From positions 248,001 through 312,000 of the forward strand of contig NZ_CAKLPX010000003.1 in NCBI RefSeq assembly GCF_923077115.1: a DNA stretch of 64,000 nt, written 5' to 3'. The DNA is from Sinobacterium norvegicum. Lineage in GTDB: Bacteria; Pseudomonadota; Gammaproteobacteria; Pseudomonadales; Sinobacteriaceae. Under the pieces are notes generated by a model. That model worked only from the letters and a program-made list of their open reading frames with translations, had not been told where the DNA came from and did not search any database. This document shows, piece by piece, positions 18,701 to 26,959 of this stretch (within the stretch, counting starts at the first letter, position 1; every line of letters begins with the position of its first letter). Made by a program: the position numbers and the translations under genes.

Positions 18701-18943
18701 GATGCCCCCTTTGTGACGCCACCGAGCAATGATTGTTTTAGTTGCTATGAATATTTCTTGATGAGTAAAGAGGGTGCCATCGAGTCGGTCAATTTTTTCG
18801 ACTTATTCGACAGCGACCCCTTCGATGATGCCTGGTATTTTAATCCCTTTAATATTCCCAGTCGCGTCGATCATCAGCAGATGCTCAGCCCCATCGAGCG
18901 TCGCCTGATTGCCGAATGGCTGGACACCGGCTCGGTAAAATAA
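15731..18943 (+). CDS. Large haem-motif lipoprotein with beta-propeller and Asp-Pro-Thr linker (HzsA-related)
   Basis: A 1070-residue lipoprotein (lipobox ITGC, Cys21). The N-terminal part (to about residue 515) contains PD40/TolB-like propeller blades such as DLSLSNDGTKLLFAAHGG and YGVDGRILFSSNR. Residues about 517-684 are a pure (Asp-Pro-Thr)n linker encoded by a 9-base tandem repeat. The C-terminal part has two covalent haem c motifs, CHGCH (Cys803) and CVSCH (Cys935), plus a degenerate CFSCY (Cys1002) with Tyr in place of His. The arrangement fits proteins labelled hydrazine-synthase-alpha-related; the substrate is unknown and no other anammox gene is present. The ATG at 15731 is preferred to the TTG 12 bases upstream. 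Confidence 0.75.
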   Translation: MSVMRKAVTSLVLISGAITGCSDGGGSSDDGADVIAESIPFAYVQRSLAKSGDTEVVGLQTLSVNHNNSPLDPASPYSVNLGAKLNIRSGLAADDQSAHVLASYFAGGEYDVKDLSLSNDGTKLLFAAHGGSANAEDYSWNIYEYSFADNSVRRIIADTVLANIAHDTHPAYGVDGRILFSSNRAAGNPNLVNPAVSEPVDDDCYKIGASEAPSLIHSMSESGGNILQLTFGKNHDTQLTSLDGDNTAFLRWSRSYELLPMCDNVSAGETTKNSAKGLEKPQLWDDFAKCQYTQPTPYGQALATNHYTLLQINSDGTSLQQLYNTVSLEASDTAFIAIDDLVQTESGRLLASVVHRDNPFGGGDLVELFSPQQPSSTILSNLAPQSVLAKPMALYPDQASVAGWYSAAAPYWDGSGRMLVSWSQCTDDSSGVTEYCDDNTAVDNARSQFGVWVYNPDDNSQLPILKAKSDTVYSQLRFANSKPAKAFPYDVVDPEYKNIGDKGSIICNDPGIVIPPTDPTDPTDPTDPTDPTDPTDPTDPTDPTDPTDPTDPTDPTDPTDPTDPTDPTDPTDPTDPTDPTDPTDPTDPTDPTDPTDPTDPTDPTDPTDPTDPTDPTDPTDPTDPTDPTDPTDPTDPTDPTDPTDPTDPTDPTDPTDPTDPTDPTDPTDPTDPTDPTDPTDPTDPVDPNLASFVHIRSIYDMDGMDMAVQSGGIAALAAQPNMDGRPHRFVRVISPGDNSIIYGYAPIHPDGSALFAVPVDTPFSFQFVTPQMKEAKAKPGDEIDYLKQHPVSITLAKDQRAECHGCHIEGSGVAHASADAPPSVNIGAIADGAIFPNTVAELAALKQGDTMAQAYSDHRGGTALVDIDIHYTDQWSEVNTGEAIDYQYQDLNTLQPITASCIQSWEPGCNSQINYIDHIQPIWQQPGRTEENYSCVSCHDNSGATDLDLSTNVSGAMTGGYDALFEMRSRFRFLANEFEQVGGSSCERIVDAPFVTPPSNDCFSCYEYFLMSKEGAIESVNFFDLFDSDPFDDAWYFNPFNIPSRVDHQQMLSPIERRLIAEWLDTGSVK
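17279..17782 (+). repeat. 9-base minisatellite encoding Asp-Pro-Thr, about 56 units
   Basis: Tandem units of GATCCAACC and its synonymous variants (CCA/CCG/CCC, ACC/ACG) fill about 504 bases in frame within the haem lipoprotein gene. Every variation is synonymous and similar variants are clustered, which points to expansion by slippage or unequal exchange with selection on the peptide. Because the unit is a multiple of three, all other frames are open too. Confidence 0.95.
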
Positions 18944-18973
18944 CCGCGCCAGCCATCGCCACAGAGCAGTACC

Positions 18974-19022
18974 CCAGCCACAGCGTCTGCCGCCCTCGAC
19001 AGATGCCGTGGCTGGTTTCTTT
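18974..19022 (+). terminator. Intrinsic terminator after the haem lipoprotein gene
   Basis: A long imperfect stem (CCAGCCAC with GTGGCTGG, extended by GTCTG with CAGA) is followed by a T-rich tract. It lies 30 bases after the stop. Confidence 0.7.
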
Positions 19023-19121
19023 TACAGCCGTAAAGCTTTCTTACTTATTGTTAAATAGAATTGCTGACCGTAGTCGTTAACATAGGTCTTAATACTTCTA
19101 TAATAAAAATAAGAGGATGTT

Positions 19122-21266
19122 ATGGCTACTATGCCTGCTGTTGCCAGCCGCACTCGACTGCGCCGCGCCACCCCGACACTGTTTATCACCTCGTTATTAC
19201 TGATGGCCACCGGCTGTGGTGATCGTAACGAAAGCCATCAGGGCGCTGCCAAGAATGCAGCGCCTGCCGTCGTTAACCGTTTCGATTTAACCGCCGACAC
19301 CGTCGCCGCCTGCACCCAGGCAGCCAGTCACGATGTGGCTGATAATGACGAAAATCCACTGTTTAAACCCAACGATTTTAAACCGGTTAAGCCTAACGAA
19401 CCACTGCTGGCGAATGTGCGAGCCAGAAACACGCAAACGCTGAACGGCGAGTGGAACTACATTGTCGACCAGCTCGGTGTTGGCGATGCCAGCCCATTAC
19501 TGCGGGGTGGCGTCGGTGAAAATGCCAGCTACGGGGCCAGCGAATTATTAGAATATAAATTTACCGATGCTTATCAATTACAGGTGCCGGGAGACTGGAA
19601 TACGCAACAGGATGCATTGTTTTGGTACAGGGGCATCGTCTGGTATCAACGCGATTTTAATTATCAGCCGGTGACCGGTGAACGCAGCCATATCTATTTC
19701 GGCGGCGCCAACTTTGCCAAGGATGTTTATGTTAACGGCACCCTGGTGATTCGTCACGAGGGTGGTTTTACCCCGTTTAATACCGACGTTACTGACTATC
19801 TTAAGCCCGGTAATAACAGCGTCGTGGTTAAGGTTAACTCGATGAGTGGCCCGGCGCAGATTCCCACTGAATACAACGATTGGATGAACTATGGCGGCAT
19901 CACCCGCGATGTGATGTTGGTGCAAACCCCGGCCACGGTTTTGCGCAATTATAAGGTTCAGCTAAAGAACGACAGCGACAATATTGTCGAGGGCTGGGTA
20001 CAACTCGACGGCCAACAGCCACAGCAACAGTTGGTGCTCACTATCCCCGAGGCCGGTATCCAGCAGACCATCGAAACCGACACTAACGGTTACGCTACAT
20101 TCTCTTTCGCTGCCGACTTATCCCTGTGGTCGCCGCAGTCGCCCAAGCTGTATGAGGTTGAGTTGAGCTATGGCAGCCACAGCATCAGTGATCAGATTGG
20201 TTTCAGAGACATTACAACCGAAGGTGAGGATATTTTACTCAACGGTGAATCGATCTTCCTGCGCGGGATTTCCAACCATGAGGAGTCGCTGATTCATCCT
20301 GGCCGTGCCCACAGTCAGGCCGACGCTGAGGCGGTGATCAGCCGCCTAAAAGAATTGAATGCAAACTTTATTCGCCTTGCCCACTACCCGCACAATGAAT
20401 ATATCGTTAGGGCTGCCGATAAGGCCGGTATTCTAGTCTGGTCTGAGCTGCCGGTGTATCACAATATCGATTTTAAAAACCCCTGTACCTTGGCCAGCGC
20501 CAAGCGTCAGTACAGCGAGATGATCGACCGCGATCAAAACCGCGCCGCCGTGGTGTTGTGGAGCCTGGGTAATGAGACGCCAGAGAGCGATGCCCGCGAT
20601 GCCTTTTTTAAGTCGATGGCTGAACACGTCATCGAGCAGGATGACACCCGTCTGCTAACCGCCGCACTCTTAGGTTTCGGTGGCATGGAAGATGTGGGCA
20701 AGTATATCGGCAAGCTGCTCTACGCCGAAGATAACGCCGTCGCCGGTATGTTTATCAACCCAGATCCCGTGGTGATCGAGATCACCGACCCCCTCGGTGA
20801 GTTTGTCGATGTGTTGGGTTACAACGAGTATTTGGGCTGGTACTTATCCGGCATGTTAGTCGACGGCATGCGCGCCCAGGGCATGGAGGTGACCGAGGCG
20901 CAGGTGCGTGAGTTAATGCTGTCAGAGATGATTAAATTTAAAATTGTCTCCTCGTTTAACAAGCCGCTGGTCATCAGCGAGTTTGGTGCCGGCGCCAAGA
21001 AGGGCCGTCGCGGTGGCAAGCTGGATGTCTGGACCGAGGATTACCAGGTACAGGTGTATAAGCAGCAGCTCACCATGCTGGCAAACAGCCCGGCACTGCG
21101 CGGTGTATCACCCTGGGTGCTGAAAGACTTCCGCGCCCCGTATCGCCTCAACACCGATACCCAAGAGTACTGGAACCGCAAAGGTCTGGTGTCTGAGCAG
21201 AACGAGCCCAAGTTGGTGTTTGAGTTCTTGAGTGATTATTATCAGAAGAAAGCTGCCTCTATGTAG
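19122..21266 (+). CDS. Glycoside hydrolase family 2 lipoprotein
   Basis: A 714-residue protein with a lipobox LLMATGC (Cys32). It shows the three GH2 domains: a sugar-binding jelly roll (about residues 100-270, LNGEWNYIVDQ, WYQRDFNY, VYVNGTLVIRHEGGFTPF), an immunoglobulin-like domain, and a TIM barrel (about residues 375-700) with GISNHEES, FIRLAHYPHNE, the acid/base Glu485 in WSLGNETP and the nucleophile Glu620 in VISEFGAG. The family includes beta-galactosidases, beta-glucuronidases and beta-mannosidases; which sugar is cleaved cannot be read here. Lipid anchoring suggests action on oligosaccharides at the cell surface or in the periplasm. GAGGA precedes the ATG. Confidence 0.9.
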   Translation: MATMPAVASRTRLRRATPTLFITSLLLMATGCGDRNESHQGAAKNAAPAVVNRFDLTADTVAACTQAASHDVADNDENPLFKPNDFKPVKPNEPLLANVRARNTQTLNGEWNYIVDQLGVGDASPLLRGGVGENASYGASELLEYKFTDAYQLQVPGDWNTQQDALFWYRGIVWYQRDFNYQPVTGERSHIYFGGANFAKDVYVNGTLVIRHEGGFTPFNTDVTDYLKPGNNSVVVKVNSMSGPAQIPTEYNDWMNYGGITRDVMLVQTPATVLRNYKVQLKNDSDNIVEGWVQLDGQQPQQQLVLTIPEAGIQQTIETDTNGYATFSFAADLSLWSPQSPKLYEVELSYGSHSISDQIGFRDITTEGEDILLNGESIFLRGISNHEESLIHPGRAHSQADAEAVISRLKELNANFIRLAHYPHNEYIVRAADKAGILVWSELPVYHNIDFKNPCTLASAKRQYSEMIDRDQNRAAVVLWSLGNETPESDARDAFFKSMAEHVIEQDDTRLLTAALLGFGGMEDVGKYIGKLLYAEDNAVAGMFINPDPVVIEITDPLGEFVDVLGYNEYLGWYLSGMLVDGMRAQGMEVTEAQVRELMLSEMIKFKIVSSFNKPLVISEFGAGAKKGRRGGKLDVWTEDYQVQVYKQQLTMLANSPALRGVSPWVLKDFRAPYRLNTDTQEYWNRKGLVSEQNEPKLVFEFLSDYYQKKAASM

Positions 21267-21288
21267 GGTGGCGGTTGCGTGGAATGAA

Positions 21289-21321
21289 AATAAGGCCGGG
21301 CAGTGATGCCGGGCCTTTTTT
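21289..21321 (+). terminator. Intrinsic terminator after the GH2 gene
   Basis: A stem AGGCC/GGCCT continued by GGCA/TGCC with one mismatch, followed by six T. Confidence 0.75.
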
Positions 21322-21330
21322 CATTATATT

Positions 21331-21347
21331 TAGGGTCAGAGTAAAAA
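21331..21347 (+). other. Possible solo RAYT end motif
   Basis: TAGGGTCAGAGT, followed by AAAAA, repeats the 12 bases found at the left end of the Y1 transposase units at 38849 and 39844. There is no transposase gene next to it. It could be a remnant or non-autonomous copy, or chance. Confidence 0.35.
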
Positions 21348-21504
21348 CTTATGGAAAGAAAATCCACTGCCGCTTGCATTACTGACGGGAACGTTGAGTT
21401 AACAATACGGTATATTTTTGACCTCTGTATAACGCTTATCCTTTCAGGTTTTCATTGACGCAAAATGCTACACTGATGATTAAACGCCTGCGGTTAAACA
21501 CCCA

Positions 21505-21795
21505 ATGAAGAAACATATGACGCACAGCAAAACCAAAACCAGCTTTTATCGACGCCTGTATGTCGCCCATTTAATCAATACTGGCTGCCATAGCGTGCCG
21601 GCCATTACCGCTGAAACCGGTATGCCCCGACGCACAGCCCAAGACACCATCAAAGCCTTGGATGAACTCGATATCCATTGTGCGTTTATCGGCGCCACCA
21701 AAGATGGCGCTTATAAAATCCTAGATTGGGGTCCTATCGACCAAGACTGGGTGGTGAACAACGTCACAAAGATTAAACGCGTTTTAGCCCTGTAG
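21505..21795 (+). CDS. Small winged helix-turn-helix protein
   Basis: A 96-residue basic protein. Residues about 10-60 form a helix-turn-helix of winged type (FYRRLYVAHLINTG, VPAITAETGMPRRTAQDTIKALDEL), followed by a beta wing (GAYKILDWG). Such stand-alone proteins occur in Shewanella and relatives and are presumed regulators; no target is known to me. An internal ATG at 21517 is an alternative start. The 238 bases upstream hold the GH2 terminator and a short RAYT-end-like motif. Confidence 0.75.
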   Translation: MKKHMTHSKTKTSFYRRLYVAHLINTGCHSVPAITAETGMPRRTAQDTIKALDELDIHCAFIGATKDGAYKILDWGPIDQDWVVNNVTKIKRVLAL

Positions 21796-21961
21796 ACAAG
21801 GCAATAATCTTCAGCCTTATGAGTGTCGTTTCTCGCGCCGCCCAACCCAGGCTGGGAAACTATCAACCCCAGTGGTACTCTCTGGCTATATTCTTGCTCT
21901 ACAATCGATTCCCCTGATTATGTTACGCTCAATAAATCACTGAGCCCACGAGACTTTGCCC

Positions 21962-22843
21962 ATGCACTACCTTCTATCGCCTGCCAAAATAGCCTCTTGG
22001 ATACTGACGTTTTTTCTGGTGGTGCTGTTAGCAGCCTGCGGCGATAGCTCCTCTTCAAGCTCGAGTGCCGTCAACGCAACCACAAAGCCTGCTGACAATG
22101 AGGGTAAAGCCGGCTACAACGCGCTGTTTGCCGGCCACAGTTTTTTTAGGCCGGTGGCAGAGGGCATACCCGAGCACGTGGATAATGTTGGTATTGAAGG
22201 GCATAGCCAGCAGGTTATTATGTCGGGAGGCGCCTCTGGCGCCCCCCAGGGGCTTTGGTTAAACACCATCAAACGAGAAGAGATACAGGCCATTCTCGAT
22301 GCCGGAGATATCACGCTCTTTGGCATGACTTATCACCCAGATTACCCCACGCTTGAAGGCTATAGGAACTGGGTAGACTATGCGCTGGCGCAAAACCCAG
22401 ACACTAAATTTTTTATTGCTTTGCCCTGGCCAATCCAGCGAGGGTCAACGGATTTCGATAGCTATGAATCTATTATGGTTAACGGTCATCCTCACTTCCA
22501 CAGCACGATTATTAATGGCCTGAGAACAGCCTATCCCGACAATCAGTTTTATTGTATTCCCTACGGCGAAAGCGCTGTCGAACTCTATCGGTTGTATGAA
22601 CAGGGCAACTTACCGGAAGCCGAGAGATTGATCACATCCGGTGATGAAGCGGGGATATTCAAAGATCAGCTGGGTCACCCCGAAACGATGTTAGTCAAAT
22701 TGAGCCAGCTGGTCTGGCTGCAGGCGATATACGCTGTCGATCTAAGTCACTATGACTACGACAGCGGCTACGTGACAGATATTAAAACCATAGCCGCCGA
22801 CATCATGGCCCGGCATGACAACGCCTATGATGATCAGCAGTGA
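21962..22843 (+). CDS. Lipoprotein, putative SGNH-type hydrolase
   Basis: A 293-residue lipoprotein (lipobox VVLLAAC, Cys26) with a Ser-rich spacer. NALFAGHSFFRP resembles SGNH block I with the nucleophile Ser in a GHS context, and KDQLGHPETM near residue 240 resembles the C-terminal Asp/His block. Between them lie FFIALPWPIQRGS and NQFYCIPYGESA. The substrate is not inferable; esterase or carbohydrate deacetylase are family options. The ATG at 21962 is used rather than the TTG at 21956. No clear operon partners. Confidence 0.65.
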   Translation: MHYLLSPAKIASWILTFFLVVLLAACGDSSSSSSSAVNATTKPADNEGKAGYNALFAGHSFFRPVAEGIPEHVDNVGIEGHSQQVIMSGGASGAPQGLWLNTIKREEIQAILDAGDITLFGMTYHPDYPTLEGYRNWVDYALAQNPDTKFFIALPWPIQRGSTDFDSYESIMVNGHPHFHSTIINGLRTAYPDNQFYCIPYGESAVELYRLYEQGNLPEAERLITSGDEAGIFKDQLGHPETMLVKLSQLVWLQAIYAVDLSHYDYDSGYVTDIKTIAADIMARHDNAYDDQQ

Positions 22844-23189
22844 ATTGAACAGTGTGTAATATGTATTGTTATGGTATCGGCTTTTTATAGCAATGAAATC
22901 AAGTCATCAAAATTCTGATTGATAAATAAAACCCTATAAAGAATTGTGATTGATAGCATGTTGACGCTTTATGCCCCGAGTCTGCTGTTATGATTTTTCA
23001 GACTCTATATTAGTAATATTCTAGTCGATATACAGCTAAGCATAATTGTTAGGCAGTCTTGATCTGTCACGCGTCACATTGTAAGATTGCCCTAAGTTAC
23101 TGAAAAATAAATGGCTATTAACGGAGTTATAGCCAGTTGGTTGCTGTTTTTCAGGCTTTCACTTCATAAAAATAACTGGATGTAGCGAT
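22844..23189. other. Intergenic region, 346 bases
   Basis: AT-rich, no ORF, RNA or repeat recognised. It presumably carries the promoter of the lipoprotein gene at 23190. Confidence 0.4.
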
Positions 23190-24194
23190 ATGATTAAGTT
23201 TTCTCAATTCGAGAATACAATTAAATCTCTCGGCATTGTTGCCGCGGTAGGATTAATGCAAGGCTGTAGCAGCACCTTCACCTTCAACGCAGAGATTGAT
23301 GACCCCGAGCCCTCTAAAGAGCAGTATGTTTCTTCCGATCAAGATACGCCGGCAACGCTAAAGTTTAGCCATCATATCCCAGAGGGGCATGTGCAGGCTC
23401 AGGGTGAAATCCTCAATTACGTCTATCAGCAAGATAAAAAAACAATCGACACCGCGGATTTTTTCTTGCAGGCGATGGATAAAGAGCTTCAAGCGAGAAA
23501 TTTGCCCGTCGCTTTTGATGAGGCCGGCACTGATAATCTAGATCTGCTTGCCTATGATACTATCGCCCATCGTAGAAATGGCTTTTCGCCATTGGTGATG
23601 ATTTCTATGGCCAAGGTTGATCTGACAGCCTCGGGTGAAACGCATCGCATCGTTGGGTTGATCAAGCGCGCCAAGGTACCTATTTGGCACTTATCCGAAG
23701 AGTCGCTGGTTGAATCAACCATAAATCAACCGCAAGAGTTATTGATCAAAGAGGTTGCCGCAAAGATCAATGTCATCATGTTTGATGATCAGTTGTCAGA
23801 CGCGAGTGTGGAGACAGTGGTTGAGCAGGTAAACGCCAATATCGATGCTGATGCGGATGCTGCTTACCAGAAGGTCTATGAATTAGGTTACTCAAATAAT
23901 GCGACAGCCTTGCCAGCGCTCCGTGGTTATAGTCAGCATGAGGCTGAGTATATCCGTTTAGCTGCGATTTCTGGTATGGGTATGATTGGTGGTGAGGCTG
24001 TGCTCTCCGAGCTACAGCAGTTATATACCTCAGGCAAGCAATGGCAAGATCGTGCGGTGGCCTTGAAGGCGATAGGTGATATTCAGTCTGAAGAGTCAGT
24101 TGCTTTTATGAAAGAAGAGCAAGAAAAATGGCAGGCAGAGACAGGCTTAGAAGCGACTTGGAATCAAAAGATACTGTCATTGTATCTCGATTAA
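23190..24194 (+). CDS. Lipoprotein with C-terminal HEAT-like repeats
   Basis: A 334-residue protein with lipobox GLMQGC (Cys26). The middle region (about residues 50-190) has no family I recognise. The C-terminal part (about residues 225-320) contains HEAT-like helical repeats: ALPALRGYSQHEAEYIRLAAISGMG, then a second with QWQDRAVALKAIGDI. A monocistronic unit bounded by a long upstream gap and a terminator. Function unknown. Confidence 0.7.
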   Translation: MIKFSQFENTIKSLGIVAAVGLMQGCSSTFTFNAEIDDPEPSKEQYVSSDQDTPATLKFSHHIPEGHVQAQGEILNYVYQQDKKTIDTADFFLQAMDKELQARNLPVAFDEAGTDNLDLLAYDTIAHRRNGFSPLVMISMAKVDLTASGETHRIVGLIKRAKVPIWHLSEESLVESTINQPQELLIKEVAAKINVIMFDDQLSDASVETVVEQVNANIDADADAAYQKVYELGYSNNATALPALRGYSQHEAEYIRLAAISGMGMIGGEAVLSELQQLYTSGKQWQDRAVALKAIGDIQSEESVAFMKEEQEKWQAETGLEATWNQKILSLYLD

Positions 24195-24221
24195 ATACAT
24201 CAATGATGTTGCTCTAATAAT

Positions 24222-24250
24222 AAAGACGCTCTAGGGCGTCTTTTTTTGTT
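24222..24250 (+). terminator. Intrinsic terminator
   Basis: Stem AAAGACGC / GCGTCTTT with a six-base loop, running into a seven-T tract. Confidence 0.85.
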
Positions 24251-24380
24251 GTCATAATAATTAAGCAAGCCCCATGGAATGTCAGCCTTATGTGATTCAT
24301 GGCGTAAGACATCGAGGGTTGGAAACGCTGTCATTTTACACATTTCAAATTGTCAGAAAAACAGGGCTGAAGCTATTGAA

Positions 24381-24803
24381 TCAAGACTCTGTAATGCCCA
24401 GACTGGCTAATGCTTTTAGCAGTAAGTAGCACGACTCACCACTCATGCTATAGGGGTCAAAATCGGCCTTCCCCGAAAATTTGCTGATCAACTGTCCCGA
24501 CACCAAGGCGGGGGGGATATACCCCATCGACCAGTCATCAAATTCACGTTGATCAATCTCGCTGTATTGTAATATCGCCGATTGACTATGGCGGCCATCG
24601 GCCAAAATATGATGATACAGGGCATTAACATCCAGGCGCGAGCCTTCTAAACACTGCAAAAAGAATCGATTGCTATAACACAGCGCCCCGGTAATATTCT
24701 TTTCCAAATTGTTTTGCTTACTGGCATTTAGAATAGCGTTTATATCAGCTTCTTCTAAGTCGTATTCTACTTTGCTGGCATAAACAAGTCTTATCAGGTG
24801 CAT
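24381..24803 (-). CDS. BLUF-domain blue-light photoreceptor
   Basis: A 140-residue protein with a complete BLUF domain (about residues 3-95) that binds FAD. The photoactive residues are in place: Tyr8 in LIRLVYAS, Asn32 and Gln50 in FFLQCLEG, with the same spacing as Tyr21/Asn45/Gln63 of AppA; NNLEKNITGALCYSNRFF is the family core. There is no fused EAL, cyclase or other output domain, so it is a short BLUF protein that must signal through a partner or its C-terminal helices. AGAGGA lies 8 bases before the ATG. Neighbours give no hint of a partner. Confidence 0.93.
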   Translation of the reverse strand: MHLIRLVYASKVEYDLEEADINAILNASKQNNLEKNITGALCYSNRFFLQCLEGSRLDVNALYHHILADGRHSQSAILQYSEIDQREFDDWSMGYIPPALVSGQLISKFSGKADFDPYSMSGESCYLLLKALASLGITES

Positions 24804-24996
24804 CGTTTTATCCTCTAAATATCATCAGTATAGTCATAGCTGATAAAAAGAACATGCAGCTTACAAAAGCTATACCGAGGGAGGGGAGAAATGATGAGCG
24901 CGAGTCGATGTTTACTTTAGTATGGCGGCTGAAATAGCGCCTACACAGAGGTGTTAGCGGTGCTTTTTGCGGGAGTGTACGATTTCTTTGAGCGAC

Positions 24997-25023
24997 AAAA
25001 AAGACGCCCGTAGGCGTCTTTTG
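24997..25023 (-). terminator. Intrinsic terminator of ybiT
   Basis: Perfect ten-base stem AAAAGACGCC / GGCGTCTTTT with loop CGTA, just past the ybiT stop; on the minus strand it runs into a T-tract. Confidence 0.85.
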
Positions 25024-25043
25024 ACGTTTCTCGTCACCGGCGA

Positions 25044-26648
25044 TTAGGCGACGTCTTGCACATCCTGCTGGCTGAGCAAGTACTCGTCGTAGGTGCCCTG
25101 GAAATCGACTACTTGCTGATCTTTAATCTCGATGACTCGGGTCGCTAACGATGACACAAACTCGCGGTCGTGGCTGACGAAGATCAGCGTGCCGTCGTAG
25201 GCTTTTAAGGCGATGTTTAACGCATCGATGGCTTCGAGGTCCAGGTGGTTGGTGGGCTCATCCATGACCAATACGTTGGTATTCATCATCATCAACTTGC
25301 CGAATAACAGGCGGTTCTTTTCACCACCCGAGCACACCCGTGCCTGTTTGTTGGCGTCGTCATCGGTGAACAGTAGACGGCCCAGCATGCCACGTACGGC
25401 GAGGTCATCGTGCTTGGGGGTACGCCATTGGCTCATCCAATCAAACAGGTTTAAATCGCAGTCGAAATCGGCGGTGCTGTCCTGTGGGCAGTAGCCCACC
25501 TGGGCGTTCTCGGCCCACTTGATGTCGCCGCTGTTGGGCTGTAACTCGTTCATCAAACAGCGTAGGAAGGTACTCTTGCCGGCACCGTTTTCACCGATAA
25601 CCGCCAGCTTGGCGCCGGCTTCCAGAATAATATTACCCTTGCTGAACAGGGTTTCACCGTCAAAACCGTGGCCGAGGTCTTCCAGTATCAGCGCCTGGCG
25701 GTGCAGTTTCTTATCCTGCTTCATGCTGATCGACGGGGTCATACGGCTGGATGATTTCACATCATCGAGCTTAATCTTATCCATCTTCTTGGCACGCGAG
25801 CTGGCCTGTTTGGCCTTGGAAGCATTGGCGCCAAAGCGGTTAACAAAGGCTTGCAGCTCCGCTATTTCTTCGCTCTTCTTGGCGTTCTCGAGCAGCAGCT
25901 GTGAACGGATCAATTCAGAGGCCTCGACAAAGGCCTCGTAGTTGCCGGGGTAGATACGCAGCTCGCCGTAATCGATGTCGGCCATGTGGGTACAGACACT
26001 GTTTAAGAAGTGGCGGTCGTGGGAGATGATAATCATCGTCGCCTTGCGCTGATTCAATACCTCGGCCAGCCAGTTAATGGTGTGGATGTCCAAGTTGTTG
26101 GTCGGTTCATCGAGCAGCAGAATATCCGGGTTGGCAAACAATGCCTGGGCCAATAGAACACGCACCTTGTAGCCGGGGGCGACCTGGCTCATCAGGCCGA
26201 AGTGAAATTCCTCATCGATACCGGCTTCCAGCAGAATATCACCGGCGCGGCTCTCGGCGCTGTAGCCGTCCATCTCGGCGAACTCAACTTCCAGCTCGGC
26301 GACTTTCATGCCGTCTTCTTCGCTCATCTCTGGCAGGGCGTAGATACGCTCGCGTTCGACCTTGACCTTCCACAGCTCAACATCACCCATGATGACGGCG
26401 TCGACAACGCTGTATTCTTCGAAGGCGAACTGGTCCTGGCTTAGGGTGCCGACCTTATTGCCCGGGGTGATGGAGAAGTTACCCGAGGTGGGCGCCAGCT
26501 CACCGCTGAGGATTTTCATAAAAGTCGATTTACCACAGCCGTTGGCGCCAATCAGGCCATAGCGGTTGCCGCCGCCAAATTGAGCGGAGATGTTTTCGAA
26601 CAGCGGCTCGGCGCCGAACTGCATGGTGATGTTTGCGGTGGTAATCAA
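25044..26648 (-). CDS. ybiT: ABC-F family ATPase YbiT
   Basis: A 534-residue soluble ABC-F protein with two ATP-binding cassettes: Walker [10 protein letters not shown] (about residue 35) and GENGAGKST (about 354), Walker [13 protein letters not shown] and [12 protein letters not shown], and an inter-domain linker. It is close to E. coli YbiT along its whole length ([41 protein letters not shown]). ABC-F proteins act on the ribosome to relieve stalled translation; the YbiT role is not tightly defined. The start is TTG with AGGA 9 bases upstream and matches the family N-terminus. The leader carries a terminator-like hairpin. Confidence 0.95.
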   Translation of the reverse strand: MITTANITMQFGAEPLFENISAQFGGGNRYGLIGANGCGKSTFMKILSGELAPTSGNFSITPGNKVGTLSQDQFAFEEYSVVDAVIMGDVELWKVKVERERIYALPEMSEEDGMKVAELEVEFAEMDGYSAESRAGDILLEAGIDEEFHFGLMSQVAPGYKVRVLLAQALFANPDILLLDEPTNNLDIHTINWLAEVLNQRKATMIIISHDRHFLNSVCTHMADIDYGELRIYPGNYEAFVEASELIRSQLLLENAKKSEEIAELQAFVNRFGANASKAKQASSRAKKMDKIKLDDVKSSSRMTPSISMKQDKKLHRQALILEDLGHGFDGETLFSKGNIILEAGAKLAVIGENGAGKSTFLRCLMNELQPNSGDIKWAENAQVGYCPQDSTADFDCDLNLFDWMSQWRTPKHDDLAVRGMLGRLLFTDDDANKQARVCSGGEKNRLLFGKLMMMNTNVLVMDEPTNHLDLEAIDALNIALKAYDGTLIFVSHDREFVSSLATRVIEIKDQQVVDFQGTYDEYLLSQQDVQDVA

Positions 26649-26669
26649 AAGACGTAATCCTAAGGCAAA

Positions 26670-26702
26670 AAAATAAGCCGCTATTCAGTAGCGGCTTATT
26701 GG
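26670..26702 (-). promoter_or_regulatory. Terminator-like hairpin in the ybiT leader (putative attenuator)
   Basis: On the minus strand a 12-base stem (AATAAGCCGCTA with TAGCGGCTTATT) and a five-base loop run into seven T, the form of a factor-independent terminator. It sits between the promoter (26742-26770) and the ybiT ribosome site (26658-26661). No gene lies upstream on this strand to need a terminator, so attenuation is the likeliest use. Confidence 0.7.
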
Positions 26703-26731
26703 GAATAAGGTAGACCAAAGACGGTGTACAT
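26696..26731 (-). CDS. Possible 11-codon leader peptide of ybiT
   Basis: An ATG about five bases after the predicted transcription start opens a frame MYTVFGLPYSQ that stops at TAA inside the 5' arm of the leader hairpin. A ribosome on it would cover that arm. There is no room for a Shine-Dalgarno site, so translation would be leaderless. Small size makes chance possible. Confidence 0.35.
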   Translation of the reverse strand: MYTVFGLPYSQ

Positions 26732-26741
26732 AAGGCCGCGC

Positions 26742-26770
26742 ACTATAGACGGTTAGGGGGAGAATGTCGA
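26742..26770 (-). promoter_or_regulatory. Sigma-70 promoter of ybiT
   Basis: On the minus strand TCGACA (26770-26765), a 17-base spacer and TATAGT (26747-26742): five of six consensus matches in each box at ideal spacing. Predicted start near 26735. Confidence 0.75.
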
Positions 26771-26959
26771 GGTGAATTGGTCATAAAACAATCAGCTGGG
26801 TAAAAGAATGGGCTGGTTGGCAAACACCGGCAGGGGCAATAAAAGCGAAGTTATTGCGCAATAAAATGCTTATTAGCGGTTAGGAAAGTTATAATCGTTG
26901 TTTGATTGTCTGCCTCAGCCGCAGGCCGGTGGCAGTCCAATGACAAGACAGGTGCAAAG

